A DNA stretch of 64,000 bases from Trogon surrucura (lineage: Eukaryota > Chordata > Aves > Trogoniformes > Trogonidae): the NCBI GenBank assembly GCA_020746105.1, contig CM036617.1, positions 146,525,578 to 146,589,577 of the forward strand. Direction: 5' to 3'. Both the position numbers and the translations under genes were made by a program. The notes below the pieces were generated by a model. That model did no database searches, was not told where the DNA came from, and saw nothing but the letters and a program-made list of their open reading frames with translations. Of this stretch, positions 48,177 to 60,460 are shown piece after piece. How positions within the stretch are numbered: the first letter of the stretch is position 1; each line of letters begins with the position of its first letter.

Positions 48177-51100
48177 TAAGACTTGAAAAATTTTTGCATG
48201 AAGGTGATGAAAGCTGAAGTCATTTGTTTAGCCGCAGAACAGGTATGGTACTGCTCCAAGAATGTACCTCACTTCTGAGCTGGAAGGACCACCTGTAGGG
48301 ATGAAAGGGCACTTCAGGACCCAGGTCCATTCAGTCCTTGGCTTCCCCACTGAGAGCTCCTATATGGGTGCCAGTGAGTGCCAGTCAAGCTAGCAGCTTT
48401 TATGATGTGGACAGGCATCCAGCAGGGACTTGCCTGAGTTAATATTGTTTTAATAAAATTCTTCTAGTATATAAACCTCTACTAAAAATTCACAGTGCTA
48501 TGGAATCAGCAGTTCAAGTTTTGATGTGTCTGTGGCAAAATGCATGTTAGCACAATAGGAAAAAAGCTGAAGTCTGCTGAAAATCTACCAAGCTTGAGAC
48601 CAATTTTTTTCTCTATATCTTTATCAGATAAAACTTACATGAATTCAATATATTTTTTCACTGAAGCAGAGGATTTTATATATAAGAAAGGTCATTAGGT
48701 CATCCTGTCATTAGCAAATAATAATTTGTGATGCAGCAGAAGGCAGGAAAAAAAAAAGATAAAACAATAGAGCAAATGGGAAGAAAAAGATTCTTCCAAA
48801 TCCTAAAACTATCAATGTGTGCCCAACAGTATGGACTTTGCTTGATTTCCATCAAAACCAAAAGCTGGTTATCAGAAAACACTTTCCTTCCCTGTACTAC
48901 ACGCTTCAAAACTATTCCAGCATACTACACAGATTACCTTCCAGTAATCATGGATAATAATACTCGGCATTTTTTCAGCTTCAACTTATTTAACTGCCAA
49001 TTATTCCACGTGATATGTGTGTTGTTATGTTCGGTAGGGAAACTGAGGCATATAACCTGTTGGTCCAAAGGGAAAAATACCATGGAGCAGAGTCAGAGTT
49101 AATGCTGATCTGTCTCCCCTAATTCTCTCTGAAAAGCAGCGATTAAAACAACACAACAAGATTTGAGCATTTAACTGTGATGACACTGAATCTATTTAAA
49201 TTCCATTGTTCCAACTGGATGCCTGTACGACTTCAGTCAGATCACCAAATTTAGCACTGCTGTGAGCTTGTGCAACTCCCACATAAGTCACTGGGAGTTA
49301 TGGCTGGGTTATACCAGGCCTAGACTTGGCACGGAGCAAACATCCCTCATGATAATGAAGTGAACTGATTTCAAGTGAATGCTAAAAATTCCTGGCAAAG
49401 CAACGTTTCTCTCCTCCTGCCAAGCGTCATCAACATTATTTTTTTGGGTGGATTCAAATCTCTGAGAGCAGAGTTTTCCATTACACATTCCTAATTGTTA
49501 AAAATTGGGCCTGCTATAATGCTTGAGAACTAGTCTGTTTAGTTGTACTTGTTACCATAACACCAGGGTGAAATACTGCTTTTCTCTCAGCTGGTTAAGC
49601 CACAGAATACAGTAGCAGCAGTCTTAGCAATGTCAAGGCATTAGACAGAGGCAAAGCAATCCACAGTCAACAGAATGAATGGAACAATTCACACTGTTGT
49701 ACATAGATATAGAGGTTAAACCCAAACACATGAAAAAGTGATGCTGGAAGCACTTGGGAACAGCTGGGCCAGATGAATAACTCAATTGGATGCCATGAGG
49801 AACAAATTAAACAACTGACTGGAGACCAGGCTGCTCCTGTGACAGACACTTTAATCAGGAAGTCAAAAGCTGATTGACAAGATGAAAAGCTGGATGACAT
49901 GAAAAATGGAAACAGAAGGAACAACACAAGAAAAGGGCACCCTGGGTCAGCATGCTGACAAAAATAATCAAGTACGACAGGCCATAATCCAATCTTCGAA
50001 TGTTTGGCATGGTGCTAGTTATGAAAGTCTGCAGCCAAGAGGAAAGAAAACTATTATTAAGTGAAGGAAATTATCTGCCTTTCTAGAACTCACTAGTATG
50101 TGTTCATCAGAGATTCTCTTTGTATCCACAATACATTACAGATATATACTAAAAATAGGTTATGTTGAATAATATGAAATAAGATTGAAAGAAATGATTT
50201 ATGTAGAAATAAAGTACTTTTCCAGCAATATTAAAGTAAGTCATTGCTTTTTCTAAAATTTACAGCTAAACAGGTGTTGACACTGAGTAGGTGTGAAAAG
50301 TGAAGACTATCATAGTATATGGGCATTTTTTTTTTTCTACAGCTAAATGTCAAGCTATTGCTTTCAAGTTTTCTATAGGAACATGTGCTGACTAAACTTT
50401 GAGACTGGCTGTGTCTAGTGGTATATCTGCAAAATGGATGAAAATTTGAAATGCCTCAATGATGAACATTTAAGAAGATTCTCTGCACATGCAGTTTGGT
50501 TACATGCCCCCCAAGATCAAGAGGTTGCAGTGTGGTAATTGAAGGCAGAATTTACCCTTTCGCTGACTCAAGACCTAAAAGAAGAGCAACCTGAAGTTAG
50601 TATCCTAAATTCACAATTTGATACCTAAAAATGTAGCTTCTTTTTCCAGAAGGGTGAAAGTGATTGTAGTAAAGAGCAATTTTGAGCTGCTTGTACTTCT
50701 GGAAATCAGGTTAATTGTTTTGCACACACACCCTGCTTCCAGCTGCAGAAGGTTTGTGTTAAAGTTTCAGGGGGTGTATGAAATCAGATTCTGCTATAAG
50801 CAGGGTAAATCCCAATGAGTTTACACAGGCATGAGAGGAGTATTTGGTGATAACTTCAGCTTGGGTTCTTTCAAAATCAGGATGGAGAGAGTTTCCATAA
50901 AGGAATATTGGATCTTTCGTGCTAATGCTGAAAATGTGGAACAAAATGTAGAATTAGATGGCCTTGGCAAGCAGAGCTTCTGTACGTCAGGTACTCATGT
51001 ACATCATTGTACACTGACAAATAAAAAAGCACTAACCACAGTAGGCCATGCCTTGCTAGACTCTCTCTTATTGCTGTTTTAGCTTTTTTTGTTTTTGTCA

Positions 51101-52828
51101 AAATGGTGTAATATTGAGCTAATGACTTAGTGCTACTGAAGTACATCTCCCTGTTTTAAAGAACAACATTAAGACAATACTCTGTCAGGCTGAACACAGA
51201 GTACTTTCTGCTAGAAAGCAAGCTATCAGCAAAAAATTGGTAAGAAAGGAGAATACTAAATTGGAGATTAACTCATGTAGGTCTTTTTCTCTCATCTGCT
51301 TCCCCTTTTCTTGCTTGTGTTTTTGGGATCTTTGTTATGCTTTTGTGGCTCTTTCTGTCTCTACTTTTTCCTTTATTTCCTTCTCTTCAACACTGATCTT
51401 CTGTTTCAGTGACAGCACGGACCCAGGACCTGGTTTCGTCATCAGTTCTCCATTTTCCTAAACAACATCAGCAGTCGACAGAACAACACATACTCTACTG
51501 ATACTGAGCTGTGACCAGGTTGATGTTTGCCACAAGTAATGGCATCAACCTTCCTGGAAGTCCCAAAACGGTCATCTAAAGAGAAAAATTGGTGTTCCAG
51601 AAGGTGTGGTACATTAAATGTTTCTATTTTCTTCCTTTAGCTTTGTCTGCTCTTGTCCCGGCATCTGCCTTTGTGATGTCTTTCTTTAAGACTTGCTTTT
51701 CCTGTAATGTGTTGCACAGTCAGGACATGCTTTGCTCTCCTCTAGGAACTTTGTATTTGTTTTTTTCTGTTTTGCTCCTCTCTTACTTGAAGATAAAGGT
51801 CATCCTGACAGGAAACATGGTATATGCTTGCTGCTGGTGTTGGTAGAACTTATGATAAACGAGCTCTGTTCTTGATTTAAATTCTGGTAGACAGATGTTT
51901 CTGCATTAAAGAGTCACACTGTACTTGAGACAAGTGTTTCTTTTTTTCCTTTCTGCATGAAGAAATTAAAGAACATTCATGTATACAGCGAGTGAATAAG
52001 CTGTTTGCCCCTACAAGCAGATCTCGCAATGCATGGCCATAGTGTAGAAGGGCTTGTGACATGTTGTGGTTTATCTGACTTGAAGATGAAAGAGCTGAAA
52101 GACTATAGGAAGACTCTGAAAGCAGTATTTATCAGCCTGTAGCATATCCTCATGAGATGAACGCATCAAATCTGTAAACAAAATGTGTGTAAAATTATTT
52201 TGGCCAAGAGTCTGATAAATTTGTGCTGTAATAAAGAACGCTGCATTGGCTGGACAGAGAGCAAAATGTCAAACTCCCGTTTCATGTAATTTTAGCGCTA
52301 TGAGTCCTCTGGCCTGAATCAGCATGAAATTTGCTTTTTAAAAAAAAGATAAAATGGGAGGTATGTGTGTGTATGTATGTGTGTGTGCATGTATGCCTGA
52401 GAGGTAAGGAGGGAAGGTATTTGTAAAGTTTTTCTCAAGATTCTTCCAGGGCTCATTCACAAGAAAGAAAGGCTTTTGACTATGAAAAGTTCAGGTTAGG
52501 TCAGACAGCTGTTGTTTTTGCAGTTAAAAAGAGCTATTTTATATGGGTGCTACATTCCAGAATTTTTAGTTTATGAACAGTTTTATTAGATGAAAGTGTA
52601 TAAGTTCTTAGTACATGATATTTTAGAATAATTTCCAAAGGAAAGGAGAGTTTTAATTAAATTTTGGTTTATAGCATATTTAGTGAAATGTGTGTTTCAC
52701 ATACTTTTACAAATAAGATCTATAAAGTGATGTGGATCCAAGGACAATCCAGGCTAAGTCCAGAACTGAAATCCTTGCAGTGTGGCCCGAGTTCAGGATC
52801 AGGAACCAAGAAGCAAACCAGAGTCAGG
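48176..52828. other. Unique non-coding sequence, no gene recognised
   Basis: No gene or clear transposable element. An 8-bp inverted repeat AACTCCCA...TGGGAGTT (49274-49281 with 49292-49299) resembles fragments of old amniote palindromic repeats. A TG/ATG-rich microsatellite lies at 52361-52396. Confidence 0.5.
52361..52396. repeat. Interrupted (TG)n/(TATG)n microsatellite
   Basis: Mixed GTAT and GTGT units over 36 bases, flanked on the left by an A8 run. Confidence 0.85.
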
Positions 52829-53006
52829 AGTCAGAGCACTGGAACAGGCTTCCCAGAGAGGTTGTGAAGTCTCCTCTGGAGCCATTCAAAACCTTCCTGG
52901 ATATGTTCCTGTGTGATCTACTGTAGGTGATCCTGCTCTGGCTGGGGGGCTGGACTAGATGATCTTTGAGGTCCCTTCCATCTCCTAACGTTCTGTGATT
53001 TTGTGA
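52829..53006 (+). mobile_element. CR1 LINE, short 3' end
   Basis: The element begins inside the last codons of ORF2 ([19 protein letters not shown] in the plus frame). It passes a stop and has the CR1 3' UTR words GATCCTGCTCTGGC, GGACTAGATGATC and GAGGTCCCTTCC. It ends with one and a half degenerate tail units (TTCTGTGATTTTGTGA). The sequence is close to the copy at 6385 but truncated much further, and contains an in-frame length change near the end of ORF2. Confidence 0.93.
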
Positions 53007-54984
53007 CAGGCCAGTGTTGAAAGGACACAGAATTTGCCTGGCTCAGATTAGCACCAAGCTTGCAACCAGCTGCGTTGCCAGCACGCCACCCGTGTTCACA
53101 CAATGAGCAGGCGAAAATGTGATGGTCAGGGAAGAGATGAGGTGTCAGAGCAGCGCAGCTCTGCACATCTTTCCTTTGATTTACAGGTGTTAGGGGCAAC
53201 ATCATCCAGTCTAACTCAGCCAATGTGTAATGAAAAATGCTCTAGAGATCAACATTTGCTGAAGTGAAAAAAGAATATTATTCTCTAAGTACATAGATTG
53301 ATATTTGAAGATTTTTTTTTACATTTTGAAAAATAAGCAAAGTGCAGTAAACCATGTTAAGAAATGGATGGAGATCTTTTTGCAGTGGAGTTGTTGAAGT
53401 TTTATATAATCATGTTTAATTATAAAAGATGTCTCTATATCTATCTGTCTGTCTATCTATAGATCTTCATTGGCATTAGGTGGTGGTGTTAACATTAACC
53501 ACGAAGGATGTAGGAAGACATATGTTTTCGCCCCTAGTAAAACACAGACACTCCTTTGTTAGACTTTATTCATAGCAGGGCTGATTCATAGCTCTCAAAC
53601 AGCTTAGAAATTAAAGAGAAAATTATGCGCTGTCTAAGCTAAGGGAAATACAGGTAGCCACTGCCCTAGCTGCAGCTTGTTCAAGTTCTCATTTTTACAG
53701 TTTTTTAAAGGAAGTTACACTGCCTGTTTGAAGAGACCTAATTGCAAGACCCCCAAAAGTTTTATGTTTTCAGACGGACCAATATTCAGTGCCTGCTTCT
53801 GGCTTTGGTTCTCTATGCCAGAGCACCTCTTTGATACTCTGGTAGGAGTATCCTCTACTGCTTTCCTTCTGAGAACGGGCATCTTCACTCTGGTTACCAC
53901 AGCATCTGGCTTGAGTGCCTGCCATGGTGCCCATCTCAACCATTTACATGCTAGATGTCCCAGAACCTCCAAAAAAGTGTGAAGCTTCTGACTTGGGTTT
54001 CCTTAATCAAAACAAAGTAGATTGAAAGAAAGAAAACATGCAGATTTTACAAAACAGTTGTGTGCATCACTCTGTTTTTTTGTAACACAAGAAATACATC
54101 CATTCTTATGCTTCACCACTTCTCATCCTGCAACATGATAGGATATTCTTTAAGATGAAGCTAACACTGCTGTGATGTCTTCATTTTCTATGGCATTATT
54201 TGCTGATAGAGGCACCTTGCCTTTAATTTCATGTACTTTCTGTTTTTATTCTGTTGACTTTTATGTCCATCTTGCATGGTTTTTGTCAATCAAGGCATTT
54301 ATCTGAAAGCCATGCTCACTACCTGTTATCATTGTTCTGCTCTTAGTAACTATCACATACACTTAATAACTAGTTCACAGTTCAAAGGTCTCTCCTTCAT
54401 GACATTCAGTTTTTCCTGGCTTACCCATGTATGTATGTCCATGCTAGGTCAGAGACTGGATAATTTTCAGACTGACAACCTCATAATATCAACCATGATT
54501 CATAAGCTGCATGATTACAGATACCCCTCCCTAAAACATTGCAACCACTATGAAATAATTTTGAAACTCCTAGCAACGTTATCACTTCAATTTTCATCTG
54601 AACTTGCCCATCTGCTTATTAGCTAGACACAGATCTGCCTAACTTGAGAAATCAAAGAAAAAGGAGGAATTATGGTTCAGAATTTAGGACTCTGATTGAC
54701 TTAATAGACTGGCCTTTACCAGGTAGCTTTGAGTTGGATGCAGAAAATATCTCAGGCAACATAGCATCCAAACACTTATTCAATGTAAAAACATCTACAC
54801 ATCTACACATCTTTTAAATACCTGCAAGGATGGTGATTAGATTCCCAGATGGCCTGTGCAGTATTGCCCATATACTATGGGAAGAGTCAGGTGTTTGAGG
54901 ATAGGAACCACAAATGCCAGCTCACAGAGCAAGGTTGTCTAGCAGGTAATGCTGACGAGCAGCTATGAGGGTGAGAACACCATC
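53007..54984. other. Unique non-coding sequence, no gene recognised
   Basis: Contains a short (TCTA/TCTG)n microsatellite at 53433-53462. The plus frames at 53677-53982 and 54276-54626 are unrecognised and the first overlaps a minus frame of similar length. Confidence 0.5.
53433..53462. repeat. (TCTA/TCTG)n tetranucleotide microsatellite
   Basis: About seven TCTA or TCTG units in a row with a TATA interruption. Confidence 0.85.
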
Positions 54985-55205
54985 TCTCCTTGACCCAGAG
55001 GCACTCAACCCATGCAGCTCTAACCACCAGGTTACAGCAGACTGCAGGGCCTAAAACCCTTCCATCAGAAATGTTTCAATTGGGCTGGAATAATTAAATG
55101 TTAATTGGCCAGGGAAAATGAGAGGATAAGTATGACTTCATAGTCCAGTAATTACGACACCCCCTGTAGAGGAGGTTAGAGGAAGAAATCTGGGTCCCAG
55201 TTATG
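54985..55205. repeat. Degraded inverted repeat with tRNA-like ends (pair 1)
   Basis: The left arm ends in AGCTCTAACCACCAGGTTAC (55016-55035). The right arm begins CATAGTCCAGTAATTACGAC (55138-55157) and reaches TGGGTCCCAGTT (55191-55202). The arms are rough reverse complements, and each resembles the GTGGTTAG...GGGTTC pattern of a tRNA-derived or palindromic amniote repeat. Identity is low, so the family name is left open. Confidence 0.4.
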
Positions 55206-55320
55206 GCTTTAATGACTATTTTATATTTTCTTTATGTACATGTGTGTATATGTAATATGAAGTATATTGATATAATACGATATAATCTAATGATACAACA
55301 TTAAATAGCCATTAGCACAG

Positions 55321-55560
55321 GGACTAAATTTAGGTCTCCTCACTGGGCGAATGGTCTAATCACAAGGCAATGGAGTCATGCTTATTGTCTCACTTGTGCT
55401 TTCTCTGGCCCAGTGAACACTTCATTAGTCCAAGTACACTGGAACCACTTCAAAAGAGGTTTGCAACAGCTCTCCTTGTGTATACAATATGGCTCCATGG
55501 TTAGAGAACTCACAGTGGGAGATATGGGTTCAAATCTTCCCAAGTAGAGGGTAGAATTAA
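55321..55560. repeat. Inverted repeat with tRNA-like A and B boxes (pair 2)
   Basis: The right arm (55483-55550) contains TGGTTAGAGAACTCA, resembling a Pol III A box, and GGGTTCAAATCTT (55526-55538), a good B-box match (GGTTCRANNCC), at roughly tRNA spacing. The left arm (55321-55383) is its approximate reverse complement: TTTAGGTCTCCTCACTGG, then GGTCTAATCACAAGGC, then ATGGAGTCAT. The two arms are about 100 bases apart. This looks like an old tRNA-derived element in palindromic or head-to-head form. It does not fold as an intact tRNA. Confidence 0.55.
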
Positions 55561-57200
55561 ATCTGGACCTATTAAAGCCATGATGGGTACCCCTAACTGC
55601 TCAGTTATATGGTGCTTGGTAAAGGGTCAAATAGGGTTTTCTTCTGGACCTTCTCTGGGCATTGTATGGGAAGGCTTAATCAAAGAGGAGTGCTCCAATA
55701 TCCCATTCCCATTCAAATCTTAATGGGCAGGGCAAGGCAGTGCCTGTTAGCCCTTGATCCCACATTAGGCCTGGCTACTTGCTGCTGTGAAATCTTGAAG
55801 TCCTGCACAAGTCTAAAGCAGACTTTCAAATGTCTAGCAGATTTGCTGAGAAAAATGTAAGTTCTCTGAGAAAAACGTAAGTGGTCTGTGTGCCTTTAAA
55901 CTGTGTAGGAACTAGTAGCCAACAGGAGACTTTGTGGATAGAGACTTCATCGTTCACAGAGGCAATGAGGCAAGACTTAAGCAGCTAAATCCTATTGAAA
56001 TGTTGCCGTTTCACCATGGACAAACATTAATTTAGCAACAATTCTGTGCTTAACAAATTGACATCCTTCACCTGTGTGCTTTCCCCCTTTGCCAGTATTA
56101 CTACCCTCATGAGTTTCTGTGAGCACTTTTTAACCTGGAACAGGCAAAATTCAGCTTATAGAGCTTTAAAAAGTAGTTTCGTATTGTGTGACTGAGCTTA
56201 AATGGCATAGGAGGTGTGAACAACCAGTCAGCCAGTAGTAACTTATGGGATTGGTGTTTGAGAGCACCTGAGGTATGGTATTGAAACACATCTGAACCAG
56301 GAAGAAATTGTCTAGAGCCTTACTATGTCTCTAAGTTCTTTGCAGGACAGGAAAATAGATCCTTCTGATTTCTTTTGCTAGATGTTAGAATGAATACACT
56401 GAGCAATAATGGAGACCAATTCTGGGGACAAAAATGGGTAATATAGCTCAAGCTGGTGTGGAAAGAGAAATTTTTTATTGGGAATAGTTTTGTATTTTGT
56501 GGAGGCTTATGTCCTCCATGTAGAGCTGGTATAATATAGGCATCAGTAAGACAAGCCTTCTGCGCTTAAATTGCCACCATGGTTCGAAGGTTTAGTCTTG
56601 GAATCTCTCTGGAGATGCTAAAAATAGTTCAGTATATTGCTGCTTACTGCCAGCTGAGCTGCAGACAAGTATCCAGTGTGACTAGGGACAAGGGAGCTGT
56701 TTGTTTCCAATGGGCTCCCAAAAACCACCAAAGTAACTGAGATTTTCAGTTACTTTGAACTGCTGCCAGCAAATGTGGAAAAGTTGCCTGGCAGAGCTTT
56801 TCTGGAAGAGCTTCCCCTGCAAACGTGCTATGCTGAAATAGGCCTGACTTTCTTCCAGAATAATGATTCTACCTGAAGAGCTAAATATAGCAGAATAGAT
56901 AAGTGGTCTCAACAACCCTGTAAAGTCGAGGTCCTAAATGAAAAAAATCTCTCCCTCTATGAATTTGCTTTGAATAGACATATCATCTCATTAAAACCAA
57001 GAAGCATGTGGCCATTGATTTCAGTGAAGGATCTGGTGTTTTGCCTACATTATCAATTAGCATCAGCAAAAATTCTGGCTGATACAGAACGGTTACAGGA
57101 AATGTAACTGACTGTAAAACAGAGTTCTGCATTATTTTAAGCATTTGATGTGATTATTTTATAGTCTTTTAATCTTAACTGGGACTAGATGAAGCATATG
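55561..57200. other. Unique non-coding sequence, no gene recognised
   Basis: A short tandem pair CTGAGAAAAATGTAAGT / CTGAGAAAAACGTAAGT lies near 55848-55885. A perfect 11-bp hairpin lies at 56729-56755 (arms AAAGTAACTGA and TCAGTTACTTT). No gene was seen. Confidence 0.5.
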
Positions 57201-58052
57201 TGTATTTGGTTTGCATGGCCAGGTTTTGGCAACAGAGTGGCTTTAAGGGCATCTTCTGTGAGAAGCTGCTAGAAGCTTCCCCTAGGTCCAATAAGCCAAT
57301 GCCAGCCTGCTCCAATGATGGACCTGCTGCTGGCCATGGCTGAGCCTTTCAGTGATGGTGGTAATGCCTCTGTGATAGCATATTTAAGGAGCAAGGGAAA
57401 AACTGCTGCACCACAGCCTGCAGACAGAGAGAGAGAGAAGTGAGAATATGTGAAGCTACCAAAGTCAGTGATGAAGTGGGGGAGGATGTGCTCCAGGTAC
57501 CAGAGCAGAAATTCCCCTGGATTGTGATGAAGACCATGGTGAGGCAGGCTTCCCCATGCGGTCCATGAAGGTGATGGGGGTGCAGAGGTCCACCTGTAGC
57601 CAGTGGAGGACATCACGCCAAAGTAGGTGGGTGCCTGAAGGAGGCTGTGACCTCATGGGAAGCCCATGCTGGAGCAGGTTTGCTAGTAAGGCTTGTGACC
57701 CCAGAGAGGACTCACGCTGGAGCAGTCTGCTCCTGAAGGACTGCACCCTATGGAAAGGACTCATATTGAGGAAGTTTGTGAAGAATGGTGTCCCATGAGA
57801 GGGTCCCCACGATGGAGCAGGGGAATAATGAGGAGTCCTCCCCCTGAGGAAGAAGGAGCAGCAGAGACAACATCTGATACACTGACCACAATCCCCATTC
57901 CCTGTTCCTCTGTGCTTCTTGAAGGGGGTAACGTAGAGTAGTCAGGAGTAAAGTTCAACCCAGAAGGGAGAGGTGGAGGGAAGGTGCTATTTTTAAGACT
58001 TCATTTTATTTCTTATTGGCCTTCTCTAATTTGTTTGGTAATAACTTAATAA
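57201..58052 (+). mobile_element. ERVL-like LTR ending at its poly(A) signal
   Basis: Second copy of the LTR type at 33670-34866. It starts TGTATTTGGTTTGCATGGCC, shares the AGAAGCTGCTAGAAGCTTCCCC and AGCCAATGCCAGCC words, and has TATTTAA at 57381-57387. It carries the repeated TGGAGCAG modules between about 57660 and 57825. It stops at AATAAA (58048-58053), so about 170 bases of U5-like sequence present in the other copy are missing. ATATG occurs on both sides (57196-57200 and 58053-58057), which could be a 5-bp target duplication around an already shortened element, or chance. No viral genes adjoin it, and the short internal frames are not genes. Substitutions and loss of CpGs relative to the first copy suggest an older insertion. 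Confidence 0.9.
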
Positions 58053-60432
58053 ATATGGCACAAGGATGAGATAAGAAATGCTCCAAAGATGATATGAACG
58101 TTAGCTCAATGAGCTGACTAGACAAGTTGCCTTTGTTACTATCGCTGCAACTTCTCCATATAAAGGTCTGCCTCATTTTTGTTCTGCTTTACAATAGCTT
58201 ACTGGAGAAAGTTGTAAGTAAAAAATGTCAAAAATTATTTCTGCTTTTGGAGGACCAACTTGAGATACTTTGGATCTGATTTTGAAAGATGCTGAGACCG
58301 CATCAGTCCCTGCTACTGCATATGAGCAGTGCGTGCTGAGACTCACAGGAGATAATTGTTGCTTAAGCTCTTACCTCTGCATTTACCTCTCCTGAAATTA
58401 TACTTTTGAAAGTCCATTGTAACTTCTGAGAATTTTGCCACAAAGTGATAAAGAATTGCTTAATGAAATCAGGCCCAATTTCTATATTACTTTACTCTCC
58501 AAAGTATTCTGAACACACAAGGAAGAAGAAACTGCTTTGGTCCAATTCTGAAAACAGATTTCTTGATTATCCATTGCAATGGAGTCACTATTTAATTAGA
58601 TCAGAGAAAAGTAGCATTACATATCTTAGGAGAATGAATATATTATCTAAATTACAGAGTCAGTGAGTGGAGGAAGGCAAAGGAAATGATCTGGAATGGA
58701 ATTTTGGCCCGGACAGCTTAAGCTAACTGCCTTTTTCTTGTGAAAAAATACCACAGGACTCACAATTACCATTGTTGGGAGGAAGGTGATGGGATGAAAT
58801 ACTCCTAATCTTGTGCCTATTCCAAATCAAGGCATATCCAGCCCTCTTAACATTATGCTAGGACAGTGGCTTGGTACTGACTCAGGCATTACAGCATCAG
58901 TCAGCATTGAGGGTCTGTATGCCAGCCTGGCAGAAGTTCTCTCATGTTTCAAACTGTCAACAATAAATATGCATTACTGTGCTTGAAGAGTGTATGTAGA
59001 AAAATCACAAGTAGTGCAACATCTATTGGGAATGCAGCTTAACCACAAGATGTGGAGCACCAGCTTTGTCAGGCAAAGGTGCCAGTGCAGATGCTGTACC
59101 TGGGACTGGCAGCTGTGTGATATTTACCTCCCTTGGCACTGCACCAATGATGCTTTTGTGACACTAGAAATACGTCAGGAGTAATAGACTGGACCAGTGA
59201 ATGTTTTGCTGCTTCTGTCAAGGCTGGAGAAGTGTCGCTACCCTGGCTTCCAGAAGAAAAGTTCTGCCAAAGTTTTGGCTCAAGCAGAAGTTCCCACATG
59301 TCAACACAGCTTGTTTCTGTAGGACTGTGAGGGAATATTTATGAAAACAACAGTTCAGCAGTTTTACAGTTATAGGGTGGCCTAAAAGTTACTTGAGCCA
59401 TTCAAGCAGCTTTCTGAACCTCAGCAGCTAAGGCCTATTTATTTTTTTTTCTTTTTAACACAAATTTGGCAATTGCTTTGTTCATGAGATAGTATGGTCT
59501 TGTATAGGCGTTCTTAAACATTTTCTTGGTGTGAACCACCCCGACCAGACAAAAATGTACAAGCCACTTCCTCCCACAGCAGTTATTTACATGGAAAAGG
59601 AACATTAGGAAAGTATTTAAGGTATTTTTAGTTGCCTTTTAATACAGTTTAGAAGCTGGAAATAAGGAGCCCTGTGGTCTAGCTATATGGTGCTGTGAGC
59701 TGATGTATAGCCATGCAGCTGCAAGTAGGCGGAGATGGCCAAGATCCTCGGGCAAGTCTCATCTCCAGTTATCCACTAGCAAAGCAGTTTCCAGGCAGCG
59801 AGGCAGCTCACCAGGGAAGTGTGAGCACACTGCAGCTGGGGTGCAGGGCAGGACCCCCCTGCTGGGGCGAGTCTGGGTCTCGCCCACAGCTCCCAGCGGG
59901 GCATCAGGATGCCGGCTCGCCAAAGCAGCTCCAGAGGGTGTCACCGTGGTGTGGGTGGGGGCGTTCAATCTGGCTCAGCCCTGGATCTGTCTGAGCAGAC
60001 CACAGATCTGGCAGGAGACGAAAAGAGGTGATAAGCATCCTGAGGAGAAAAGAGGCAGTAGCAGTGCATTTTCAGATCATATGAGGAAGGGCAGATAGAT
60101 GGAGCAGGCAAGCCATGAGATTTTTTCTAAGTGAGGCCTAGCTACAGATCCCTTTCTGCATTCAGTTTGCATTGTGGAAGGTTAGCTGTAGCTAAATCAT
60201 GTAAGCGATTTGAATATATACATGGAGAAGAAAGGCAGACAAGAAATTCTAAAACACTTTCCAAAGATAAGAAACTGACATGTATCTGAATCCAACTATC
60301 TACCCTCCACATCTTCCCCAACACTTCATCTACTCTACAGTAAAACAACAGAAGATAGTGGAAGGGAAAAAAGACCCAGCAGAAACTGAAAATGGGTATT
60401 ACATTGGCAAATGTAATTACGCATGCTGGAAC

Positions 60433-60460
60433 TGACTCATAAGACTCATAAAGTGACTCA
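60433..60460. promoter_or_regulatory. Two AP-1-type sites, 21 bp apart
   Basis: TGACTCA occurs at 60433-60439 and 60454-60460, with a GACTCATAA copy between them at 60443-60451. The three copies of GACTCATAA form a small repeat. TGACTCA is the consensus for FOS/JUN dimers. Function is not shown. Confidence 0.35.

Noticed and set aside
47680-48259. Long frames of 168 codons (plus) and 161 codons (minus)
   Set aside because: They are produced by the AAAGG array, whose 15-base cycle lacks stops; nearly all the translation is a simple peptide repeat.
54276-54626. Plus-strand 116-codon frame
   Set aside because: No recognised family and no supporting splice sites or neighbouring exons.
55483-55550. 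Functional tRNA gene
   Set aside because: A- and B-box-like words are present but acceptor and anticodon stems do not pair, and no terminator T-run follows at the expected place.
57269-57958. Frames of 62-115 codons on both strands
   Set aside because: They lie in the second LTR copy, whose equivalent frames in the first copy are not preserved.
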